Assembly (NCBI GenBank): GCA_035995165.1
Contig: DASYKU010000113.1
Location: 1 to 52,857, forward strand
Source of the DNA: Mycobacteriales bacterium
GTDB lineage: Bacteria > Actinomycetota > Actinomycetes > Mycobacteriales > CADCTP01
Length of the DNA: 52,857 nucleotides
Direction: 5' to 3'
Made by a program: the position numbers and the translations under genes. Position 1 is the first letter of the stretch, and every line of letters starts with the position of its first letter. Under the pieces are notes generated by a model. It searched no databases. It was not told the origin of the DNA and saw only the letters and a program-made list of their open reading frames with translations. Shown here in pieces: positions 38,089 through 45,802 of this stretch.

Positions 38089-38125
38089 ACCGCGGCCCCG
38101 GACCCGTACGGTCCGGGGCCGCGGT
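38089..38125. terminator. strong secA terminator hairpin, probably bidirectional
   Basis: ACCGCGGCCCCGGAC (38089-38103) and its exact complement GTCCGGGGCCGCGGT (38111-38125) form a 15-bp stem, one more C-G pair inside, and a 5-base loop. It lies 9 bases after the secA stop and before the convergent Rv3235-family stop. Confidence 0.85.
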
Positions 38126-38135
38126 GTCTATGGGC

Positions 38136-38675
38136 TCACCCGATTTCCAGCGCGACCGCCCGCCACCGCCCGTCGAAGCCCTCCAGCCGGGTCGCGACGG
38201 CCGAGTAGGCCGCGCCGCGCAGCACGACCGCGGACACCTCCGCGACGCCGTCAGCCGGCTCGCTGGCCCGCACCGAGCGGATGAGCGGCACCGTCCCGGG
38301 TGGCGTCTGCCACCGGCTGTCGAAGCGCATCCGCGAGACCTGCGCGCGCACCGCCTGTGACGTCCACTCCTGCAACTGCGCCGACGGCCGCGACCCGGCC
38401 AGCGTCTCGATCACCGCCTGCAGGAACCGGGTCGCCCATGCCTCCGGCTCGGGCAGGTCGCGCCGTGAGGTCGGCTGCGGGTCGAAGAAGTCGATCTCGT
38501 GCTCGAACCGGCGCGGCGCCGGCTCCTCGAACGGCAACTCCTCCCGCTGCCGGATGACGCGCAGTGGGCCCTCCGGCATCTCGTCGTCGTACGGCGGCTC
38601 GAGCCGGGGCACGCGCCGGACGGTCGGGCGGCGCGGTCGGTCGGCCGGTGCGGGATCGATCGCAGGCATGGACAC
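38136..38675 (-). CDS. Rv3235 family protein
   Basis: 179 residues from GTG 38675, chosen because GGAGGG lies 7 bases upstream; an ATG at 38777 is in frame but would add 34 basic, unconserved residues. The N-terminal half is Pro/Arg-rich and disordered. The C-terminal ~105 residues are the conserved domain (EAWATRFLQAVIETLAGSRPSAQLQEWTSQAVRAQVSRM ... ADGVAEVSAVVLRGAAYSAVATRLEGFDGRWRAVALEIG). This small actinobacterial family next to secA is represented in M. tuberculosis by Rv3235. Its function is unknown; an NTF2-like fold is plausible. Confidence 0.88.
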   Translation of the reverse strand: MSMPAIDPAPADRPRRPTVRRVPRLEPPYDDEMPEGPLRVIRQREELPFEEPAPRRFEHEIDFFDPQPTSRRDLPEPEAWATRFLQAVIETLAGSRPSAQLQEWTSQAVRAQVSRMRFDSRWQTPPGTVPLIRSVRASEPADGVAEVSAVVLRGAAYSAVATRLEGFDGRWRAVALEIG

Positions 38676-38822
38676 GGCGTAGCCCTCCACGGGTGGCGAG
38701 GTCGGCGGGCGACTGTGCCGCTTGCCCTCGTACGGATGCGTTTGCGTCTGTTTGCTTTGTAGGCTGGGCAAAGCCATTCGTCAAGGGTGATACTGCGTAA
38801 ATCCGGACGAAAGTGGAAGGCC

Positions 38823-39368
38823 ATGCGCTGGATGTACTTGTTCGCGGACCTCGAAGCCCAAGCGGCAGCGGCGGCGAAGGCGGAACGTGACGGCGAGGTT
38901 GCCGAGCGCGTTCGCATCGAGACCGGCCGGATCACCCTGCTAGCCCGGCTCACCGGGGCGGTCGGCCACGCCATCTCCCTGCGCTGCATCGGACTCGGGC
39001 ACTGCAACGGCCGCCTCGACCAGGTCGGCCGGGACTGGCTGCTCATCACCGAGCCGAGCGGCCTCGAGACGCTCGTGCCCATGTGGTCGCTGCTCGGCGT
39101 CGGCGGACTCGGACGGCACTCGACCGAGGTCGAGACGAGCCCGGTCGAGCTCGGCCTGCGCTCCGCGTTGCGCGGGGTCGTCCGGGACCGGTCGCCGGTC
39201 CGGCTGGTGCTCACCGACGGCACGCCGGTCGACGGGACGCTCGATCGCGTCGGCGCGGACTACGTCGAGATCGCCGAGCATCCCCTGGGTGAGCCGCGCC
39301 GGCCGGGCGTGATCCGGGGCGTCCGGACGGTGCCGCTGGCCGGCGTGGCGGCCCTGCGCCGATGGTGA
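38823..39368 (+). CDS. hypothetical actinobacterial protein
   Basis: 181 residues from ATG 38823; the frame opens at 38787, and an ATG at 38832 is also possible. GGAAGG lies just upstream of 38823. It begins MRWMYLFADLEAQAAAAAKAERDGEVAERVRIETGRITLLARLTG with a long acidic/Ala helix. Two repeats of a small beta-barrel-like unit follow (LRCIGLGHCNGRLDQVGRDWLLITEPSG and VRLVLTDGTPVDGTLDRVGADYVEIAEH), each with the G-x-L/LDxVGxDxxxI pattern. That pattern recalls Sm-like or SH3-like barrels. I do not know a function. The repeated motif GxLDxVGxD is conserved within the protein. Confidence 0.75.
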   Translation: MRWMYLFADLEAQAAAAAKAERDGEVAERVRIETGRITLLARLTGAVGHAISLRCIGLGHCNGRLDQVGRDWLLITEPSGLETLVPMWSLLGVGGLGRHSTEVETSPVELGLRSALRGVVRDRSPVRLVLTDGTPVDGTLDRVGADYVEIAEHPLGEPRRPGVIRGVRTVPLAGVAALRRW

Positions 39369-39376
39369 GCCGCGGG

Positions 39377-39616
39377 TCAGTCGGGCGGCAGTGGCTCGTC
39401 GCGTCCGAGCGGGTGGGCCTCGACGAAGGCGCGGGTCTCGGTGTACATGCGCTCGATGTAGCCCTCGAGCTGCTGGCGCTCGACCCGCCACTGTCCGCGG
39501 CCGCCGATCTTGATGGCGGGCAGCGCACCGCTGCGGACCAGTGCGTACGTCTGCGACGCGGAGATGTTCAACACTTCGGCGACATCACTGAGGGTGAGAA
39601 AGCGGTCGGGGGTCAT
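39377..39616 (-). CDS. BldC-like helix-turn-helix (excisionase-type) DNA-binding protein
   Basis: 79 residues, ATG 39616 with GGAAGG ~6 bases upstream. The winged helix-turn-helix reads FLTLSDVAEVLNISASQTYALVRSGALPAIKIGGRGQWRVERQQLEGYIERMY, as in BldC and other single-domain MerR-type or excisionase proteins. It has no effector domain and binds DNA probably as head-to-tail oligomers, as shown for BldC. The acidic tail (LGRDEPLPPD) is its own. It is divergent from the SAF/CpaE-like pair across a 158-bp space and could regulate it. Confidence 0.85.
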   Translation of the reverse strand: MTPDRFLTLSDVAEVLNISASQTYALVRSGALPAIKIGGRGQWRVERQQLEGYIERMYTETRAFVEAHPLGRDEPLPPD

Positions 39617-39739
39617 CGCATCCTTCCGGCGACATCTCGGGTCGACCCACGCTCAGTGTGGCATTGACGCCGCTCTGGTGACGGAGCGACGTCGCCGCGG
39701 TCCAGTCCGACGTAGTACGCAAAAGGGATCGTACCGGTG

Positions 39740-39745
39740 TATAAC
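39740..39745 (+). promoter_or_regulatory. -10 box of the SAF/CpaE-like operon
   Basis: TATAAC with a 29-base leader before the TTG start at 39775. A ribosome site GAGAGGAG follows. The -35 is not recognisable, so an activator may be needed. Confidence 0.5.
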
Positions 39746-39774
39746 ATCCCTGACTCACCGGAGAGGAGCTCTCA

Positions 39775-40446
39775 TTGGACACCCCGCCGCCTTCGCCTCC
39801 CGCCCGCCGGCTGCGCCCACCGACCTGGATCAACGCCCGGGTGATCGTCGGCGTCCTACTGGTCGCTGGCTCTGTGGTCGCGGGCTCGGCGACCGTCACC
39901 GCGGCGGACCGCTCGGTGCGGGTGTGGGCGCTGACCCGGGACGTGGCCGCCAGCACGGTGCTCTCGGCCCAGGACGTCCGGCCCGCCCGAGTGCGGCTGT
40001 TCGACACCGCGCCGCGCTACCTGAGCACCACGCGGTCCCCGGCCGGACGGACGGTCACCCGGGCCCTGTCCGCCGGTGAGCTGCTGCCGGTCACCGCGGT
40101 ACGGACCGGCGACCCGGCGCTCGTGGTCAACCTGCCGGTCCGGCCGGAGAACGCGCCCTCCCTACAGCGCGGCCAGGCCGTCGAGGTCTGGGCCGGGACC
40201 AAGGACTGCGGTCCGCGCCGGGTGCTGGCCTCGGCCGCCGTCCAGGACGTCCGCACCGACGGCTCCGGCGCGCTGGCTACCGGCACCGGGCTGCTGCAGG
40301 TCGTCCTCCGGGTCGGCCGGGCGGATGCGGACCGGCTGCTGGCGGTGCTCGGGGTCGATTCCACGATCCGGCTGGTGGTGGTCGACGGTGCACCGGCCGG
40401 CGCATCGGTCACGCCCTGCGACCGGGACGGCGGGACCCAGCCGTGA
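39775..40446 (+). CDS. SAF-domain (CpaB/FlgA-like) membrane protein
   Basis: 223 residues from TTG 39775, with GAGGAG 7 bases upstream. A membrane helix at ~21-44 (NARVIVGVLLVAGSVVAGSATVTAA) is followed by a SAF domain at ~48-115 (VWALTRDVAASTVLSAQDVRPARVRLFDTAPRYLSTTRSPAGRTVTRALSAGELLPVTAV). A second beta-rich part follows (LQRGQAVEVWAG). SAF proteins of the CpaB class sit at the outer membrane side of Flp-type pilus systems, or serve as scaffolds. It overlaps the CpaE-like gene (GTGA). No TadA, TadB or pilin genes follow, so pilus function is uncertain. Confidence 0.85.
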   Translation: MDTPPPSPPARRLRPPTWINARVIVGVLLVAGSVVAGSATVTAADRSVRVWALTRDVAASTVLSAQDVRPARVRLFDTAPRYLSTTRSPAGRTVTRALSAGELLPVTAVRTGDPALVVNLPVRPENAPSLQRGQAVEVWAGTKDCGPRRVLASAAVQDVRTDGSGALATGTGLLQVVLRVGRADADRLLAVLGVDSTIRLVVVDGAPAGASVTPCDRDGGTQP

Positions 40447-41744
40447 TGCGGATACCGGTCGTCACGGCGATGCCGGGCGCACCCTGGGAACCGGACCTGG
40501 TGGTCGCGCTGGAGAGGGGGGACCACGGTGTGACCGTCGTCGGGCGCTGTGTGGACCTGCCCGAGCTGCTGGCCTCGGCGGCCGTCGGAACGGCCCGGGC
40601 GGTGCTGTTGTCGGCGGACCTCGGCGGGCTCGACCGCGAGGCGGTGAGCCGGCTGGGCTCCTCCGGGGTGGTCGCGATCGGGCTGACCGCCGCGGGCGAC
40701 GCGGCTGCGGAGACCCGGCTGCGGCGGGCCGGCGTACCGCGGGTGCTGCCGATCGACGCGGGTGCCGCCGAGGTGGCCCGGGTGGTCATCGAGGCGGTCG
40801 CCGACGGTGTCGCCGCCGACAGCGGTTGGTTCGCGGATCCGGCGGCCGCGCTGCCCGTTCTCGGTCCGCCGGCGCGGACCCCGATGCCGGCTCGCGGGCG
40901 GGGCCGGGTGCTGGCCGTCTGGGGACCGACCGGCGCGCCCGGGCGTACGACGGTCGCGATCGGCGTCGCCGACGAAGCCGCCCGGCTCGGCGTCTCGACG
41001 TTGCTCGTGGACGCCGACCCGTACGGCGGGACGGTCGCGCAGACGCTCGGACTGCTGGACGAGTCGGCCGGGCTGGCGTTGGCCTGCCGGGATGCGGTCG
41101 CCGGCCGGCTGGATCCGACCCGGCTGGCCCAGCAGAGCCGCCAATTGCGGCCGAACCTGCGCGCGCTGACCGGGATCACCCGCGCCGACCGCTGGCCCGA
41201 GCTGCCGCCCGTGGCCGTGCAGGCCGCTCTGGCCCAGGCCCGGCACCTGTCCGCGCTCACCGTCGTCGACTGCGGGTTCTGCCTGGAACAGGACGAGGAA
41301 CTCTCGTACGACACGGCCGCGCCGCGGCGGAACGGCTCGACCCTGGCCGTGCTGGAGTCGGCCGACACGGTGGTGTGCGTGGGCGCGGCCGATCCGGTCG
41401 GGCTGCAGCGGCTCATCCGGGCGCTGGACGAACTGCGGGAGGTGCTGCCCGGAGCCGCGCCGCTGGTCGTGGTGAATCGCGTACGGGCGACGGTGCTCCC
41501 GGGCGAGCCGCAGCGCGAGATCGCCGCCGCGTTGCAGCGCTGGGCCGGGATCGACGCGGCCGCCTACCTGCCGGCCGCGCCGGCGGTGCTTGATCTGGCC
41601 ATGCGGACCGGGGCGACGCTGGCCGAGGCGGCCCCGGTGAGCCCGCTGCGTCGGGCCATGGCCGAGCTCGCCCGGCAGCTGACCGGCGCACCCGACCCGG
41701 CACCGAAACGTCGCCGGCTGCTCAGCCGAGCGCCGGCCAGATGA
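40443..41744 (+). CDS. CpaE/TadZ-like P-loop protein with atypical Walker A
   Basis: 433 residues; start GTG 40443 (GTGA overlap) or ATG 40446. The N-terminal ~140 residues look like a receiver-like/atypical response domain (VVTAMPGAPWEPDLVVALERGDHGVTVVGRC). The MinD/ParA-like ATPase begins at ~158 with VWGPTGAPGRTTVA (161-170). The signature Lys of GKT is Arg168, and the deviant KGG start is missing. LLVDADPYGGTVAQTLGLLDES is the switch I/Walker A-prime segment. TadZ/CpaE proteins localise pilus machines to the pole. Atypical P-loops are known in the TadZ family. It probably forms a complex with the SAF protein. Confidence 0.8.
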   Translation: MMRIPVVTAMPGAPWEPDLVVALERGDHGVTVVGRCVDLPELLASAAVGTARAVLLSADLGGLDREAVSRLGSSGVVAIGLTAAGDAAAETRLRRAGVPRVLPIDAGAAEVARVVIEAVADGVAADSGWFADPAAALPVLGPPARTPMPARGRGRVLAVWGPTGAPGRTTVAIGVADEAARLGVSTLLVDADPYGGTVAQTLGLLDESAGLALACRDAVAGRLDPTRLAQQSRQLRPNLRALTGITRADRWPELPPVAVQAALAQARHLSALTVVDCGFCLEQDEELSYDTAAPRRNGSTLAVLESADTVVCVGAADPVGLQRLIRALDELREVLPGAAPLVVVNRVRATVLPGEPQREIAAALQRWAGIDAAAYLPAAPAVLDLAMRTGATLAEAAPVSPLRRAMAELARQLTGAPDPAPKRRRLLSRAPAR

Positions 41745-41793
41745 GCCGACCCCGGCTGTCCACGAGGGACGGTCGTCAGGTAGTTGTGAGGGT

Positions 41794-42435
41794 GTGGCTG
41801 CTGAGCTGCGGGGCCTGCTCGTCGACTACGGCGGCGTGCTGACCAACCCGCTGTCGGAGTTCATCGGTGCGTGGACGCGGCGGGAGGGCGTCGACTCCGA
41901 CCGGTTCTCCGAGCTGATGCGACGCTGGCTCGGCCCCGACTCCACCAGCAACCCCGTCCACGACCTGGAGACCGGACGGGTCGACGCGGCCGAGTTCGAA
42001 CGGCTGCTCGCGGCCGAGCTGGCCGGGTCGTCCCCGGCCGACGCCGACCGGACGGCCGGAATGCTCACCCGCATGTTCTCCGGTATGGAGGTCGTGCCGA
42101 CCATGATCGACACGGTCCGGGCGGCCCGGGTCGCCGGCATCCGCACCGGTCTGCTGTCGAACTCCTGGGGCCTGGACTACGTCCGCGACGGCTGGGACAC
42201 GCTCTTCGACGCAGTCGTGATCTCCGGCGAGGTCGGGCTGCGCAAGCCCGACCCCGCCATCTTCGTGCTCGCCGCCGAGCGGCTCCGGCTGCCGGCGGAG
42301 CAGATCGTCTTCGTCGACGATCTGCGGCCCAACGTCCGGGCGGCGGCCGCCGCGGGCATGGTCGGCGTCCACCACGTCGACGTCGACACGACCGTCGGCG
42401 AACTGGAGATCCTGCTCGGCACGTCTCTGCGCTAG
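41794..42435 (+). CDS. HAD-IA family hydrolase
   Basis: 213 residues, GTG start. Motif I LLVDYGGVL (nucleophile Asp11; second position is Gly, as in the DFGGV branch typical of epoxide-hydrolase N-terminal-like and other HAD-IA members), motif II GLLSNSWG, motif III RKPDPAIF and motif IV FVDDLRPNV are all present. A helical cap domain sits between motifs I and II. Because the general-acid Asp is Gly, phosphatase activity is doubtful. Its TAG stop overlaps the minus-strand monooxygenase stop within CTAG (42432-42435). Confidence 0.88.
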   Translation: MAAELRGLLVDYGGVLTNPLSEFIGAWTRREGVDSDRFSELMRRWLGPDSTSNPVHDLETGRVDAAEFERLLAAELAGSSPADADRTAGMLTRMFSGMEVVPTMIDTVRAARVAGIRTGLLSNSWGLDYVRDGWDTLFDAVVISGEVGLRKPDPAIFVLAAERLRLPAEQIVFVDDLRPNVRAAAAAGMVGVHHVDVDTTVGELEILLGTSLR

Positions 42436-44207
42436 ACCTCCCGCTGCAGGACGGCGGCCAGTGCGTCGGACAGCCAGCCGTGCGCGTGCTGTGCCGACTC
42501 GGGAGCGGTCAGCGCGCGTGCCGCGATGTGCAGGTCCGGCCGGACCAGCAGCACGCCGCCGTCGTCGATCTCGCGCAGGTCGGCCCAGGTCCCGTACGGG
42601 TCCTCGTACGGCTGGCCCGGGCCGATCGAGATCGGCGTGATCGTCATACCGAGCTTGTCGGCCAGCTGGCCCGCCGCCTCCAGCCAGGCCTCGCCGCCAA
42701 TCCCGGTGACCACGCTGAACGCGCCGTGCCCGGCGAGGTCGAGCGTCGAGGTCCGCAGGCCGCCCTCCGTCACCCAGGTATGCGGCAGCTTCGCGCCCGG
42801 CCAGGTCGTCGGCTGCGCGAACAGCTCGCGGTCACGGGTGAAGTCGGGCTCGGGAGAGCCGTCGGGCACGACCGCGGCCGAGGCGTACCGGTGGTTGTGC
42901 TCCACACCGTGCGCATCGAACTCGTACGCCTTATACGCGATCGCGTCCCGCAGCGCGCCGCGAATGCGCTCGCCCTCCGGACCCGGCGCCTTACGCAGGT
43001 CGAGCTGCCGCTGCAGCTTGGCCACGTCGGTGGTGTCGGACAGCTCCAGCGCAGCCAGGATCTTGCCGGTGTCGCCGATGCTCTTGTTCGCCCGCTCGAC
43101 GATCTGCCGGGCCACCGGCGCACGCTCTACGTCGTACGTGTCGAGCAGACCGGGGGAGGCGACGCCCTTCACCACGTGTGCGAGCTTCCAGGCCAGGTTG
43201 TAGGCGTCCTGGATCGAGGTGTTGGAGCCCAGCCCGTTGGTCGGGGGGTGGCGGTGCACGGCGTCGCCGGCGCAGAACACCCGTCCGCGCCCGATGGTCT
43301 TGGCGAACTGGTGGTTGACCGTCCACGGCGACGCGGACTGCACCCGCATCTCGAAGTCCTCGGTGCCGACGAGGTTGACGGCGAGCTCGCGGATGAAGTC
43401 GTCGGTGAAGCTCGGCGGCCCGGCGGCCACCTCGTACCCCCACATGAGCATCCACTCGTTCCACGGCTTGATCATCCGCAGCACACCCAGACCGACGCCC
43501 TCACGTTCGGCGCCCGGCTGCAGCATCCAATAGAGCACCGACGGGCGGTGCGCCACGAAGCGGGAGAGGTCGGCCTCGAAGACGATGCTCATCGAGCCGC
43601 CGACCGCGCCCGGACCCTCGAAGGGCAGGTCCAGATCGGCCGCGACCTTGCTGCGCGCGCCGTCGGCGCCGACCAGGTATTGGGAACGGATCGCGTATTC
43701 GCCACCGGTGAGGCGGTCCCGCACGATCGTCGTGACACCGTCGGCGTCCTGCGTGTGGCTGAGGTATTCGGTGTCGAACCGGACCCGGGTGCCCCGTTCC
43801 TGAGCGGCCTGCATCATCACCGGCTCGGTGATCGTCTGCGGCGCGTCGAGCATGGTGCACGGACTCTGCAGCTCGTAGTTCGCGTGCCGGATGGTGTCGG
43901 TGCCCCAGGACGGGATCCGTCCGAGTTCCTCGCCGGCCAGGCTCGTGCAGAACGTCGTGTTGCCCATCAGCTCCCAGGGCGTCGCCTCACGCATCAACCG
44001 GGCCTCGACGCCCACGTCGCGCATCGTCTCCATCGTGCGTTGGTTGGTGATGTGCGCGCGGGGGCTGTCCGACAGCCGGTTGTACTTGGTGACCAGCATC
44101 GTCGAGGTCCCGTAGGTCGCCAGGAACAGCGCGGCGGCCGCGCCGGCCGGTCCGGACCCGACCACGAGGACGTCGGTCTCCACCTGGGGCTGTGCCGCTG
44201 TCGTCAT
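42432..44207 (-). CDS. FAD-dependent aromatic-ring monooxygenase (phenol hydroxylase/TfdB-like)
   Basis: 591 residues from ATG 44207 (a GTG at 44228 is in frame). It is a flavoprotein of the aromatic hydroxylase class that uses NAD(P)H and O2 to hydroxylate a phenolic ring. FAD-binding motif VLVVGSGPAGAAAALFLA opens the Rossmann fold. SDSPRAHITNQRTME and LVGADGARSKVA are the middle motifs. GRVFCAGDAVHRHPPTNGLGSNTSIQDAYNLAWKLA is the second FAD/NAD signature. The C-terminal ~200 residues form the thioredoxin-like domain of the TfdB/phenol hydroxylase group. The actual substrate is not known. It is divergent from WS/DGAT. Confidence 0.9.
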   Translation of the reverse strand: MTTAAQPQVETDVLVVGSGPAGAAAALFLATYGTSTMLVTKYNRLSDSPRAHITNQRTMETMRDVGVEARLMREATPWELMGNTTFCTSLAGEELGRIPSWGTDTIRHANYELQSPCTMLDAPQTITEPVMMQAAQERGTRVRFDTEYLSHTQDADGVTTIVRDRLTGGEYAIRSQYLVGADGARSKVAADLDLPFEGPGAVGGSMSIVFEADLSRFVAHRPSVLYWMLQPGAEREGVGLGVLRMIKPWNEWMLMWGYEVAAGPPSFTDDFIRELAVNLVGTEDFEMRVQSASPWTVNHQFAKTIGRGRVFCAGDAVHRHPPTNGLGSNTSIQDAYNLAWKLAHVVKGVASPGLLDTYDVERAPVARQIVERANKSIGDTGKILAALELSDTTDVAKLQRQLDLRKAPGPEGERIRGALRDAIAYKAYEFDAHGVEHNHRYASAAVVPDGSPEPDFTRDRELFAQPTTWPGAKLPHTWVTEGGLRTSTLDLAGHGAFSVVTGIGGEAWLEAAGQLADKLGMTITPISIGPGQPYEDPYGTWADLREIDDGGVLLVRPDLHIAARALTAPESAQHAHGWLSDALAAVLQREV

Positions 44208-44410
44208 CGCAATCCAATCTGCAAGCACGGTGAGGGCGTTCGGACGTCACGGTGCTCGACCGGTACATGCGGTTGCAAGTATCGATACGCAATCTGTGGA
44301 CAACTTCGCAGCTTGTGGACGGCCACCGACGCTCTTCCTGCCTGCATGTCACGATGGTCGTGCTTCAGCGGGCCATCCGGTCCGCGGCGGACTGCGAGGA
44401 GGGGCGTCCC
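44208..44410. promoter_or_regulatory. divergent promoter region with palindrome and DnaA-box-like pair
   Basis: 203 bases between the monooxygenase and WS/DGAT genes. GTATCGATAC (44279-44288) is a perfect 10-bp palindrome, a possible operator. TGTGGACAA (44295-44303) is the complement of the DnaA box TTGTCCACA, and TGTGGACGG (44314-44322) is a weaker copy 19 bp on. Confidence 0.45.
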
Positions 44411-45802
44411 ATGCCTGATCGCCTGAGCGCCCTCGACGTCTCCTTCCTCTACATGGAGGAGCCGACCACGCCGATGCACGTCGGCGGCCTCCTGGTCTTC
44501 GAACCACCCTCCGAGGGCTTCGACTACGACCGCCTCGTGCAGCTGATCGAGCAGCGGATCAACCTCGTCCCGCGCTATCGGCAGAAGATCCGCTGGGTGC
44601 CCGGTCACCTGGCCAACCCGGTCTGGGTGGACGACGCCGACTTCGACGTCACCTTCCACGTGCGGCGCTCGGCGCTGCCACGGCCGGGCTCGGACGCGCA
44701 GCTGCGTGAGCTGGTGAGCCGGTTGATGTCCCGCCGGCTTGACCGCAACCGCCCCCTCTGGGAGATGTACCTGGTGGAGGGGCTGGAGGGTGGCCGGATC
44801 GCGGTCATCAGCAAGACCCACCACGCGATGGTCGACGGCGTCAGCGCGGTCGACATCGGCCAGGTGATCCTGGACGTCTCCCCGACCCCGCGGGACCTGC
44901 CGGACGACCTCTGGATGCCGGCTCCGCCGCCCGGCATGGTCGGCCTGGTCACCGACGCCGTGACCGAGCTGGTCCGGCGGCCGACCGCGGTCGCCGACAC
45001 CGTCCGGATGGGCGTGCTCGACATCCGCAGCACTGCGGGGAAGCTGATCGGCGCCGTGGGCGGTCTGGCCGCCGCGGCCCGGGTCGCCGCCCGGCCGGCG
45101 CCGTCCACGCCGATGAACGTGCCCATCGGCGAGCAGCGTCGCTTCGGCGTCGCGCGAACGGATCTCGACGATTACAAGCGGGTCCGCAAGCAGCACGGCG
45201 GGACCGTGAACGACGTCGTGCTCGCGACCGTGGCCGGCGCCTTACGGGGCTGGCTGCTGTCGCGGGGCGAGGCGGTGACCGCGTCCACGACGATGCGCGC
45301 GTTGGTGCCGGTGTCGGTGCGGACCGACGAGCAGCGCGGTACGGCGGGAAACCGCGTCTCGTCCTACCTGGTGGATCTGCCAGTGGGGGAGCCGGACCCG
45401 GTGGTCCGGCTGTCCCAGGTCAGCTTCGCGATGAAGGCGCACAAGGAGTCCGGCCAGTCGGTCGGCGCAGACGCGCTGGTCGCGCTGGGCGGCTTCGCGC
45501 CCCCGACGCTGCACTCGCTCGGCGCCCGGGCCGCCAACGGGTTCACCCGCCGCCTTTTCAATCTCGTCGTCACCAACGTCCCTGGCCCGCAGTTCCCGCT
45601 GTATGCGGGAGGAGCGCAGCTGCTGGAGTTGTTCCCGGTCGTTCCACTGGCCCGGGGCCAAGGCCTGAGCATCGGGCTGACGTCCTACAACGGCCGTGTC
45701 TACTACGGGCTCAATGCCGACCGGGACTCGCTGCCGGACGTGGACGTGATCGGGTCGTTGCTGGAGGAGTCGCTGTCCGAGCTCGTGGACACGGTCGAAT
45801 GA
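44411..45802 (+). CDS. wax ester synthase/diacylglycerol acyltransferase
   Basis: 463 residues from ATG 44411 with GGAGGGG about 6 bases upstream (upstream in-frame ATG at 44252 lacks one). It esterifies acyl-CoA to diacylglycerol or long-chain alcohols, making storage lipid. Motif HHAMVDG (137-143) is the catalytic HHxxxDG. The N-terminal PMHVGGLLVFEPP and C-terminal VVTNVPGPQFPLYAGGAQLLELFPVVPLARGQGLSIGLTSYNGRVYYGLNADRD are family hallmarks. It is followed with an ATGA overlap by a patatin-like lipase, so synthesis and turnover may be linked. Confidence 0.95.
   Translation: MPDRLSALDVSFLYMEEPTTPMHVGGLLVFEPPSEGFDYDRLVQLIEQRINLVPRYRQKIRWVPGHLANPVWVDDADFDVTFHVRRSALPRPGSDAQLRELVSRLMSRRLDRNRPLWEMYLVEGLEGGRIAVISKTHHAMVDGVSAVDIGQVILDVSPTPRDLPDDLWMPAPPPGMVGLVTDAVTELVRRPTAVADTVRMGVLDIRSTAGKLIGAVGGLAAAARVAARPAPSTPMNVPIGEQRRFGVARTDLDDYKRVRKQHGGTVNDVVLATVAGALRGWLLSRGEAVTASTTMRALVPVSVRTDEQRGTAGNRVSSYLVDLPVGEPDPVVRLSQVSFAMKAHKESGQSVGADALVALGGFAPPTLHSLGARAANGFTRRLFNLVVTNVPGPQFPLYAGGAQLLELFPVVPLARGQGLSIGLTSYNGRVYYGLNADRDSLPDVDVIGSLLEESLSELVDTVE

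Noticed and set aside
41871-44426. 851-codon plus-strand frame over HAD and monooxygenase genes
   Set aside because: Crosses two convergent genes with clear catalytic motifs; its own translation is not protein-like.
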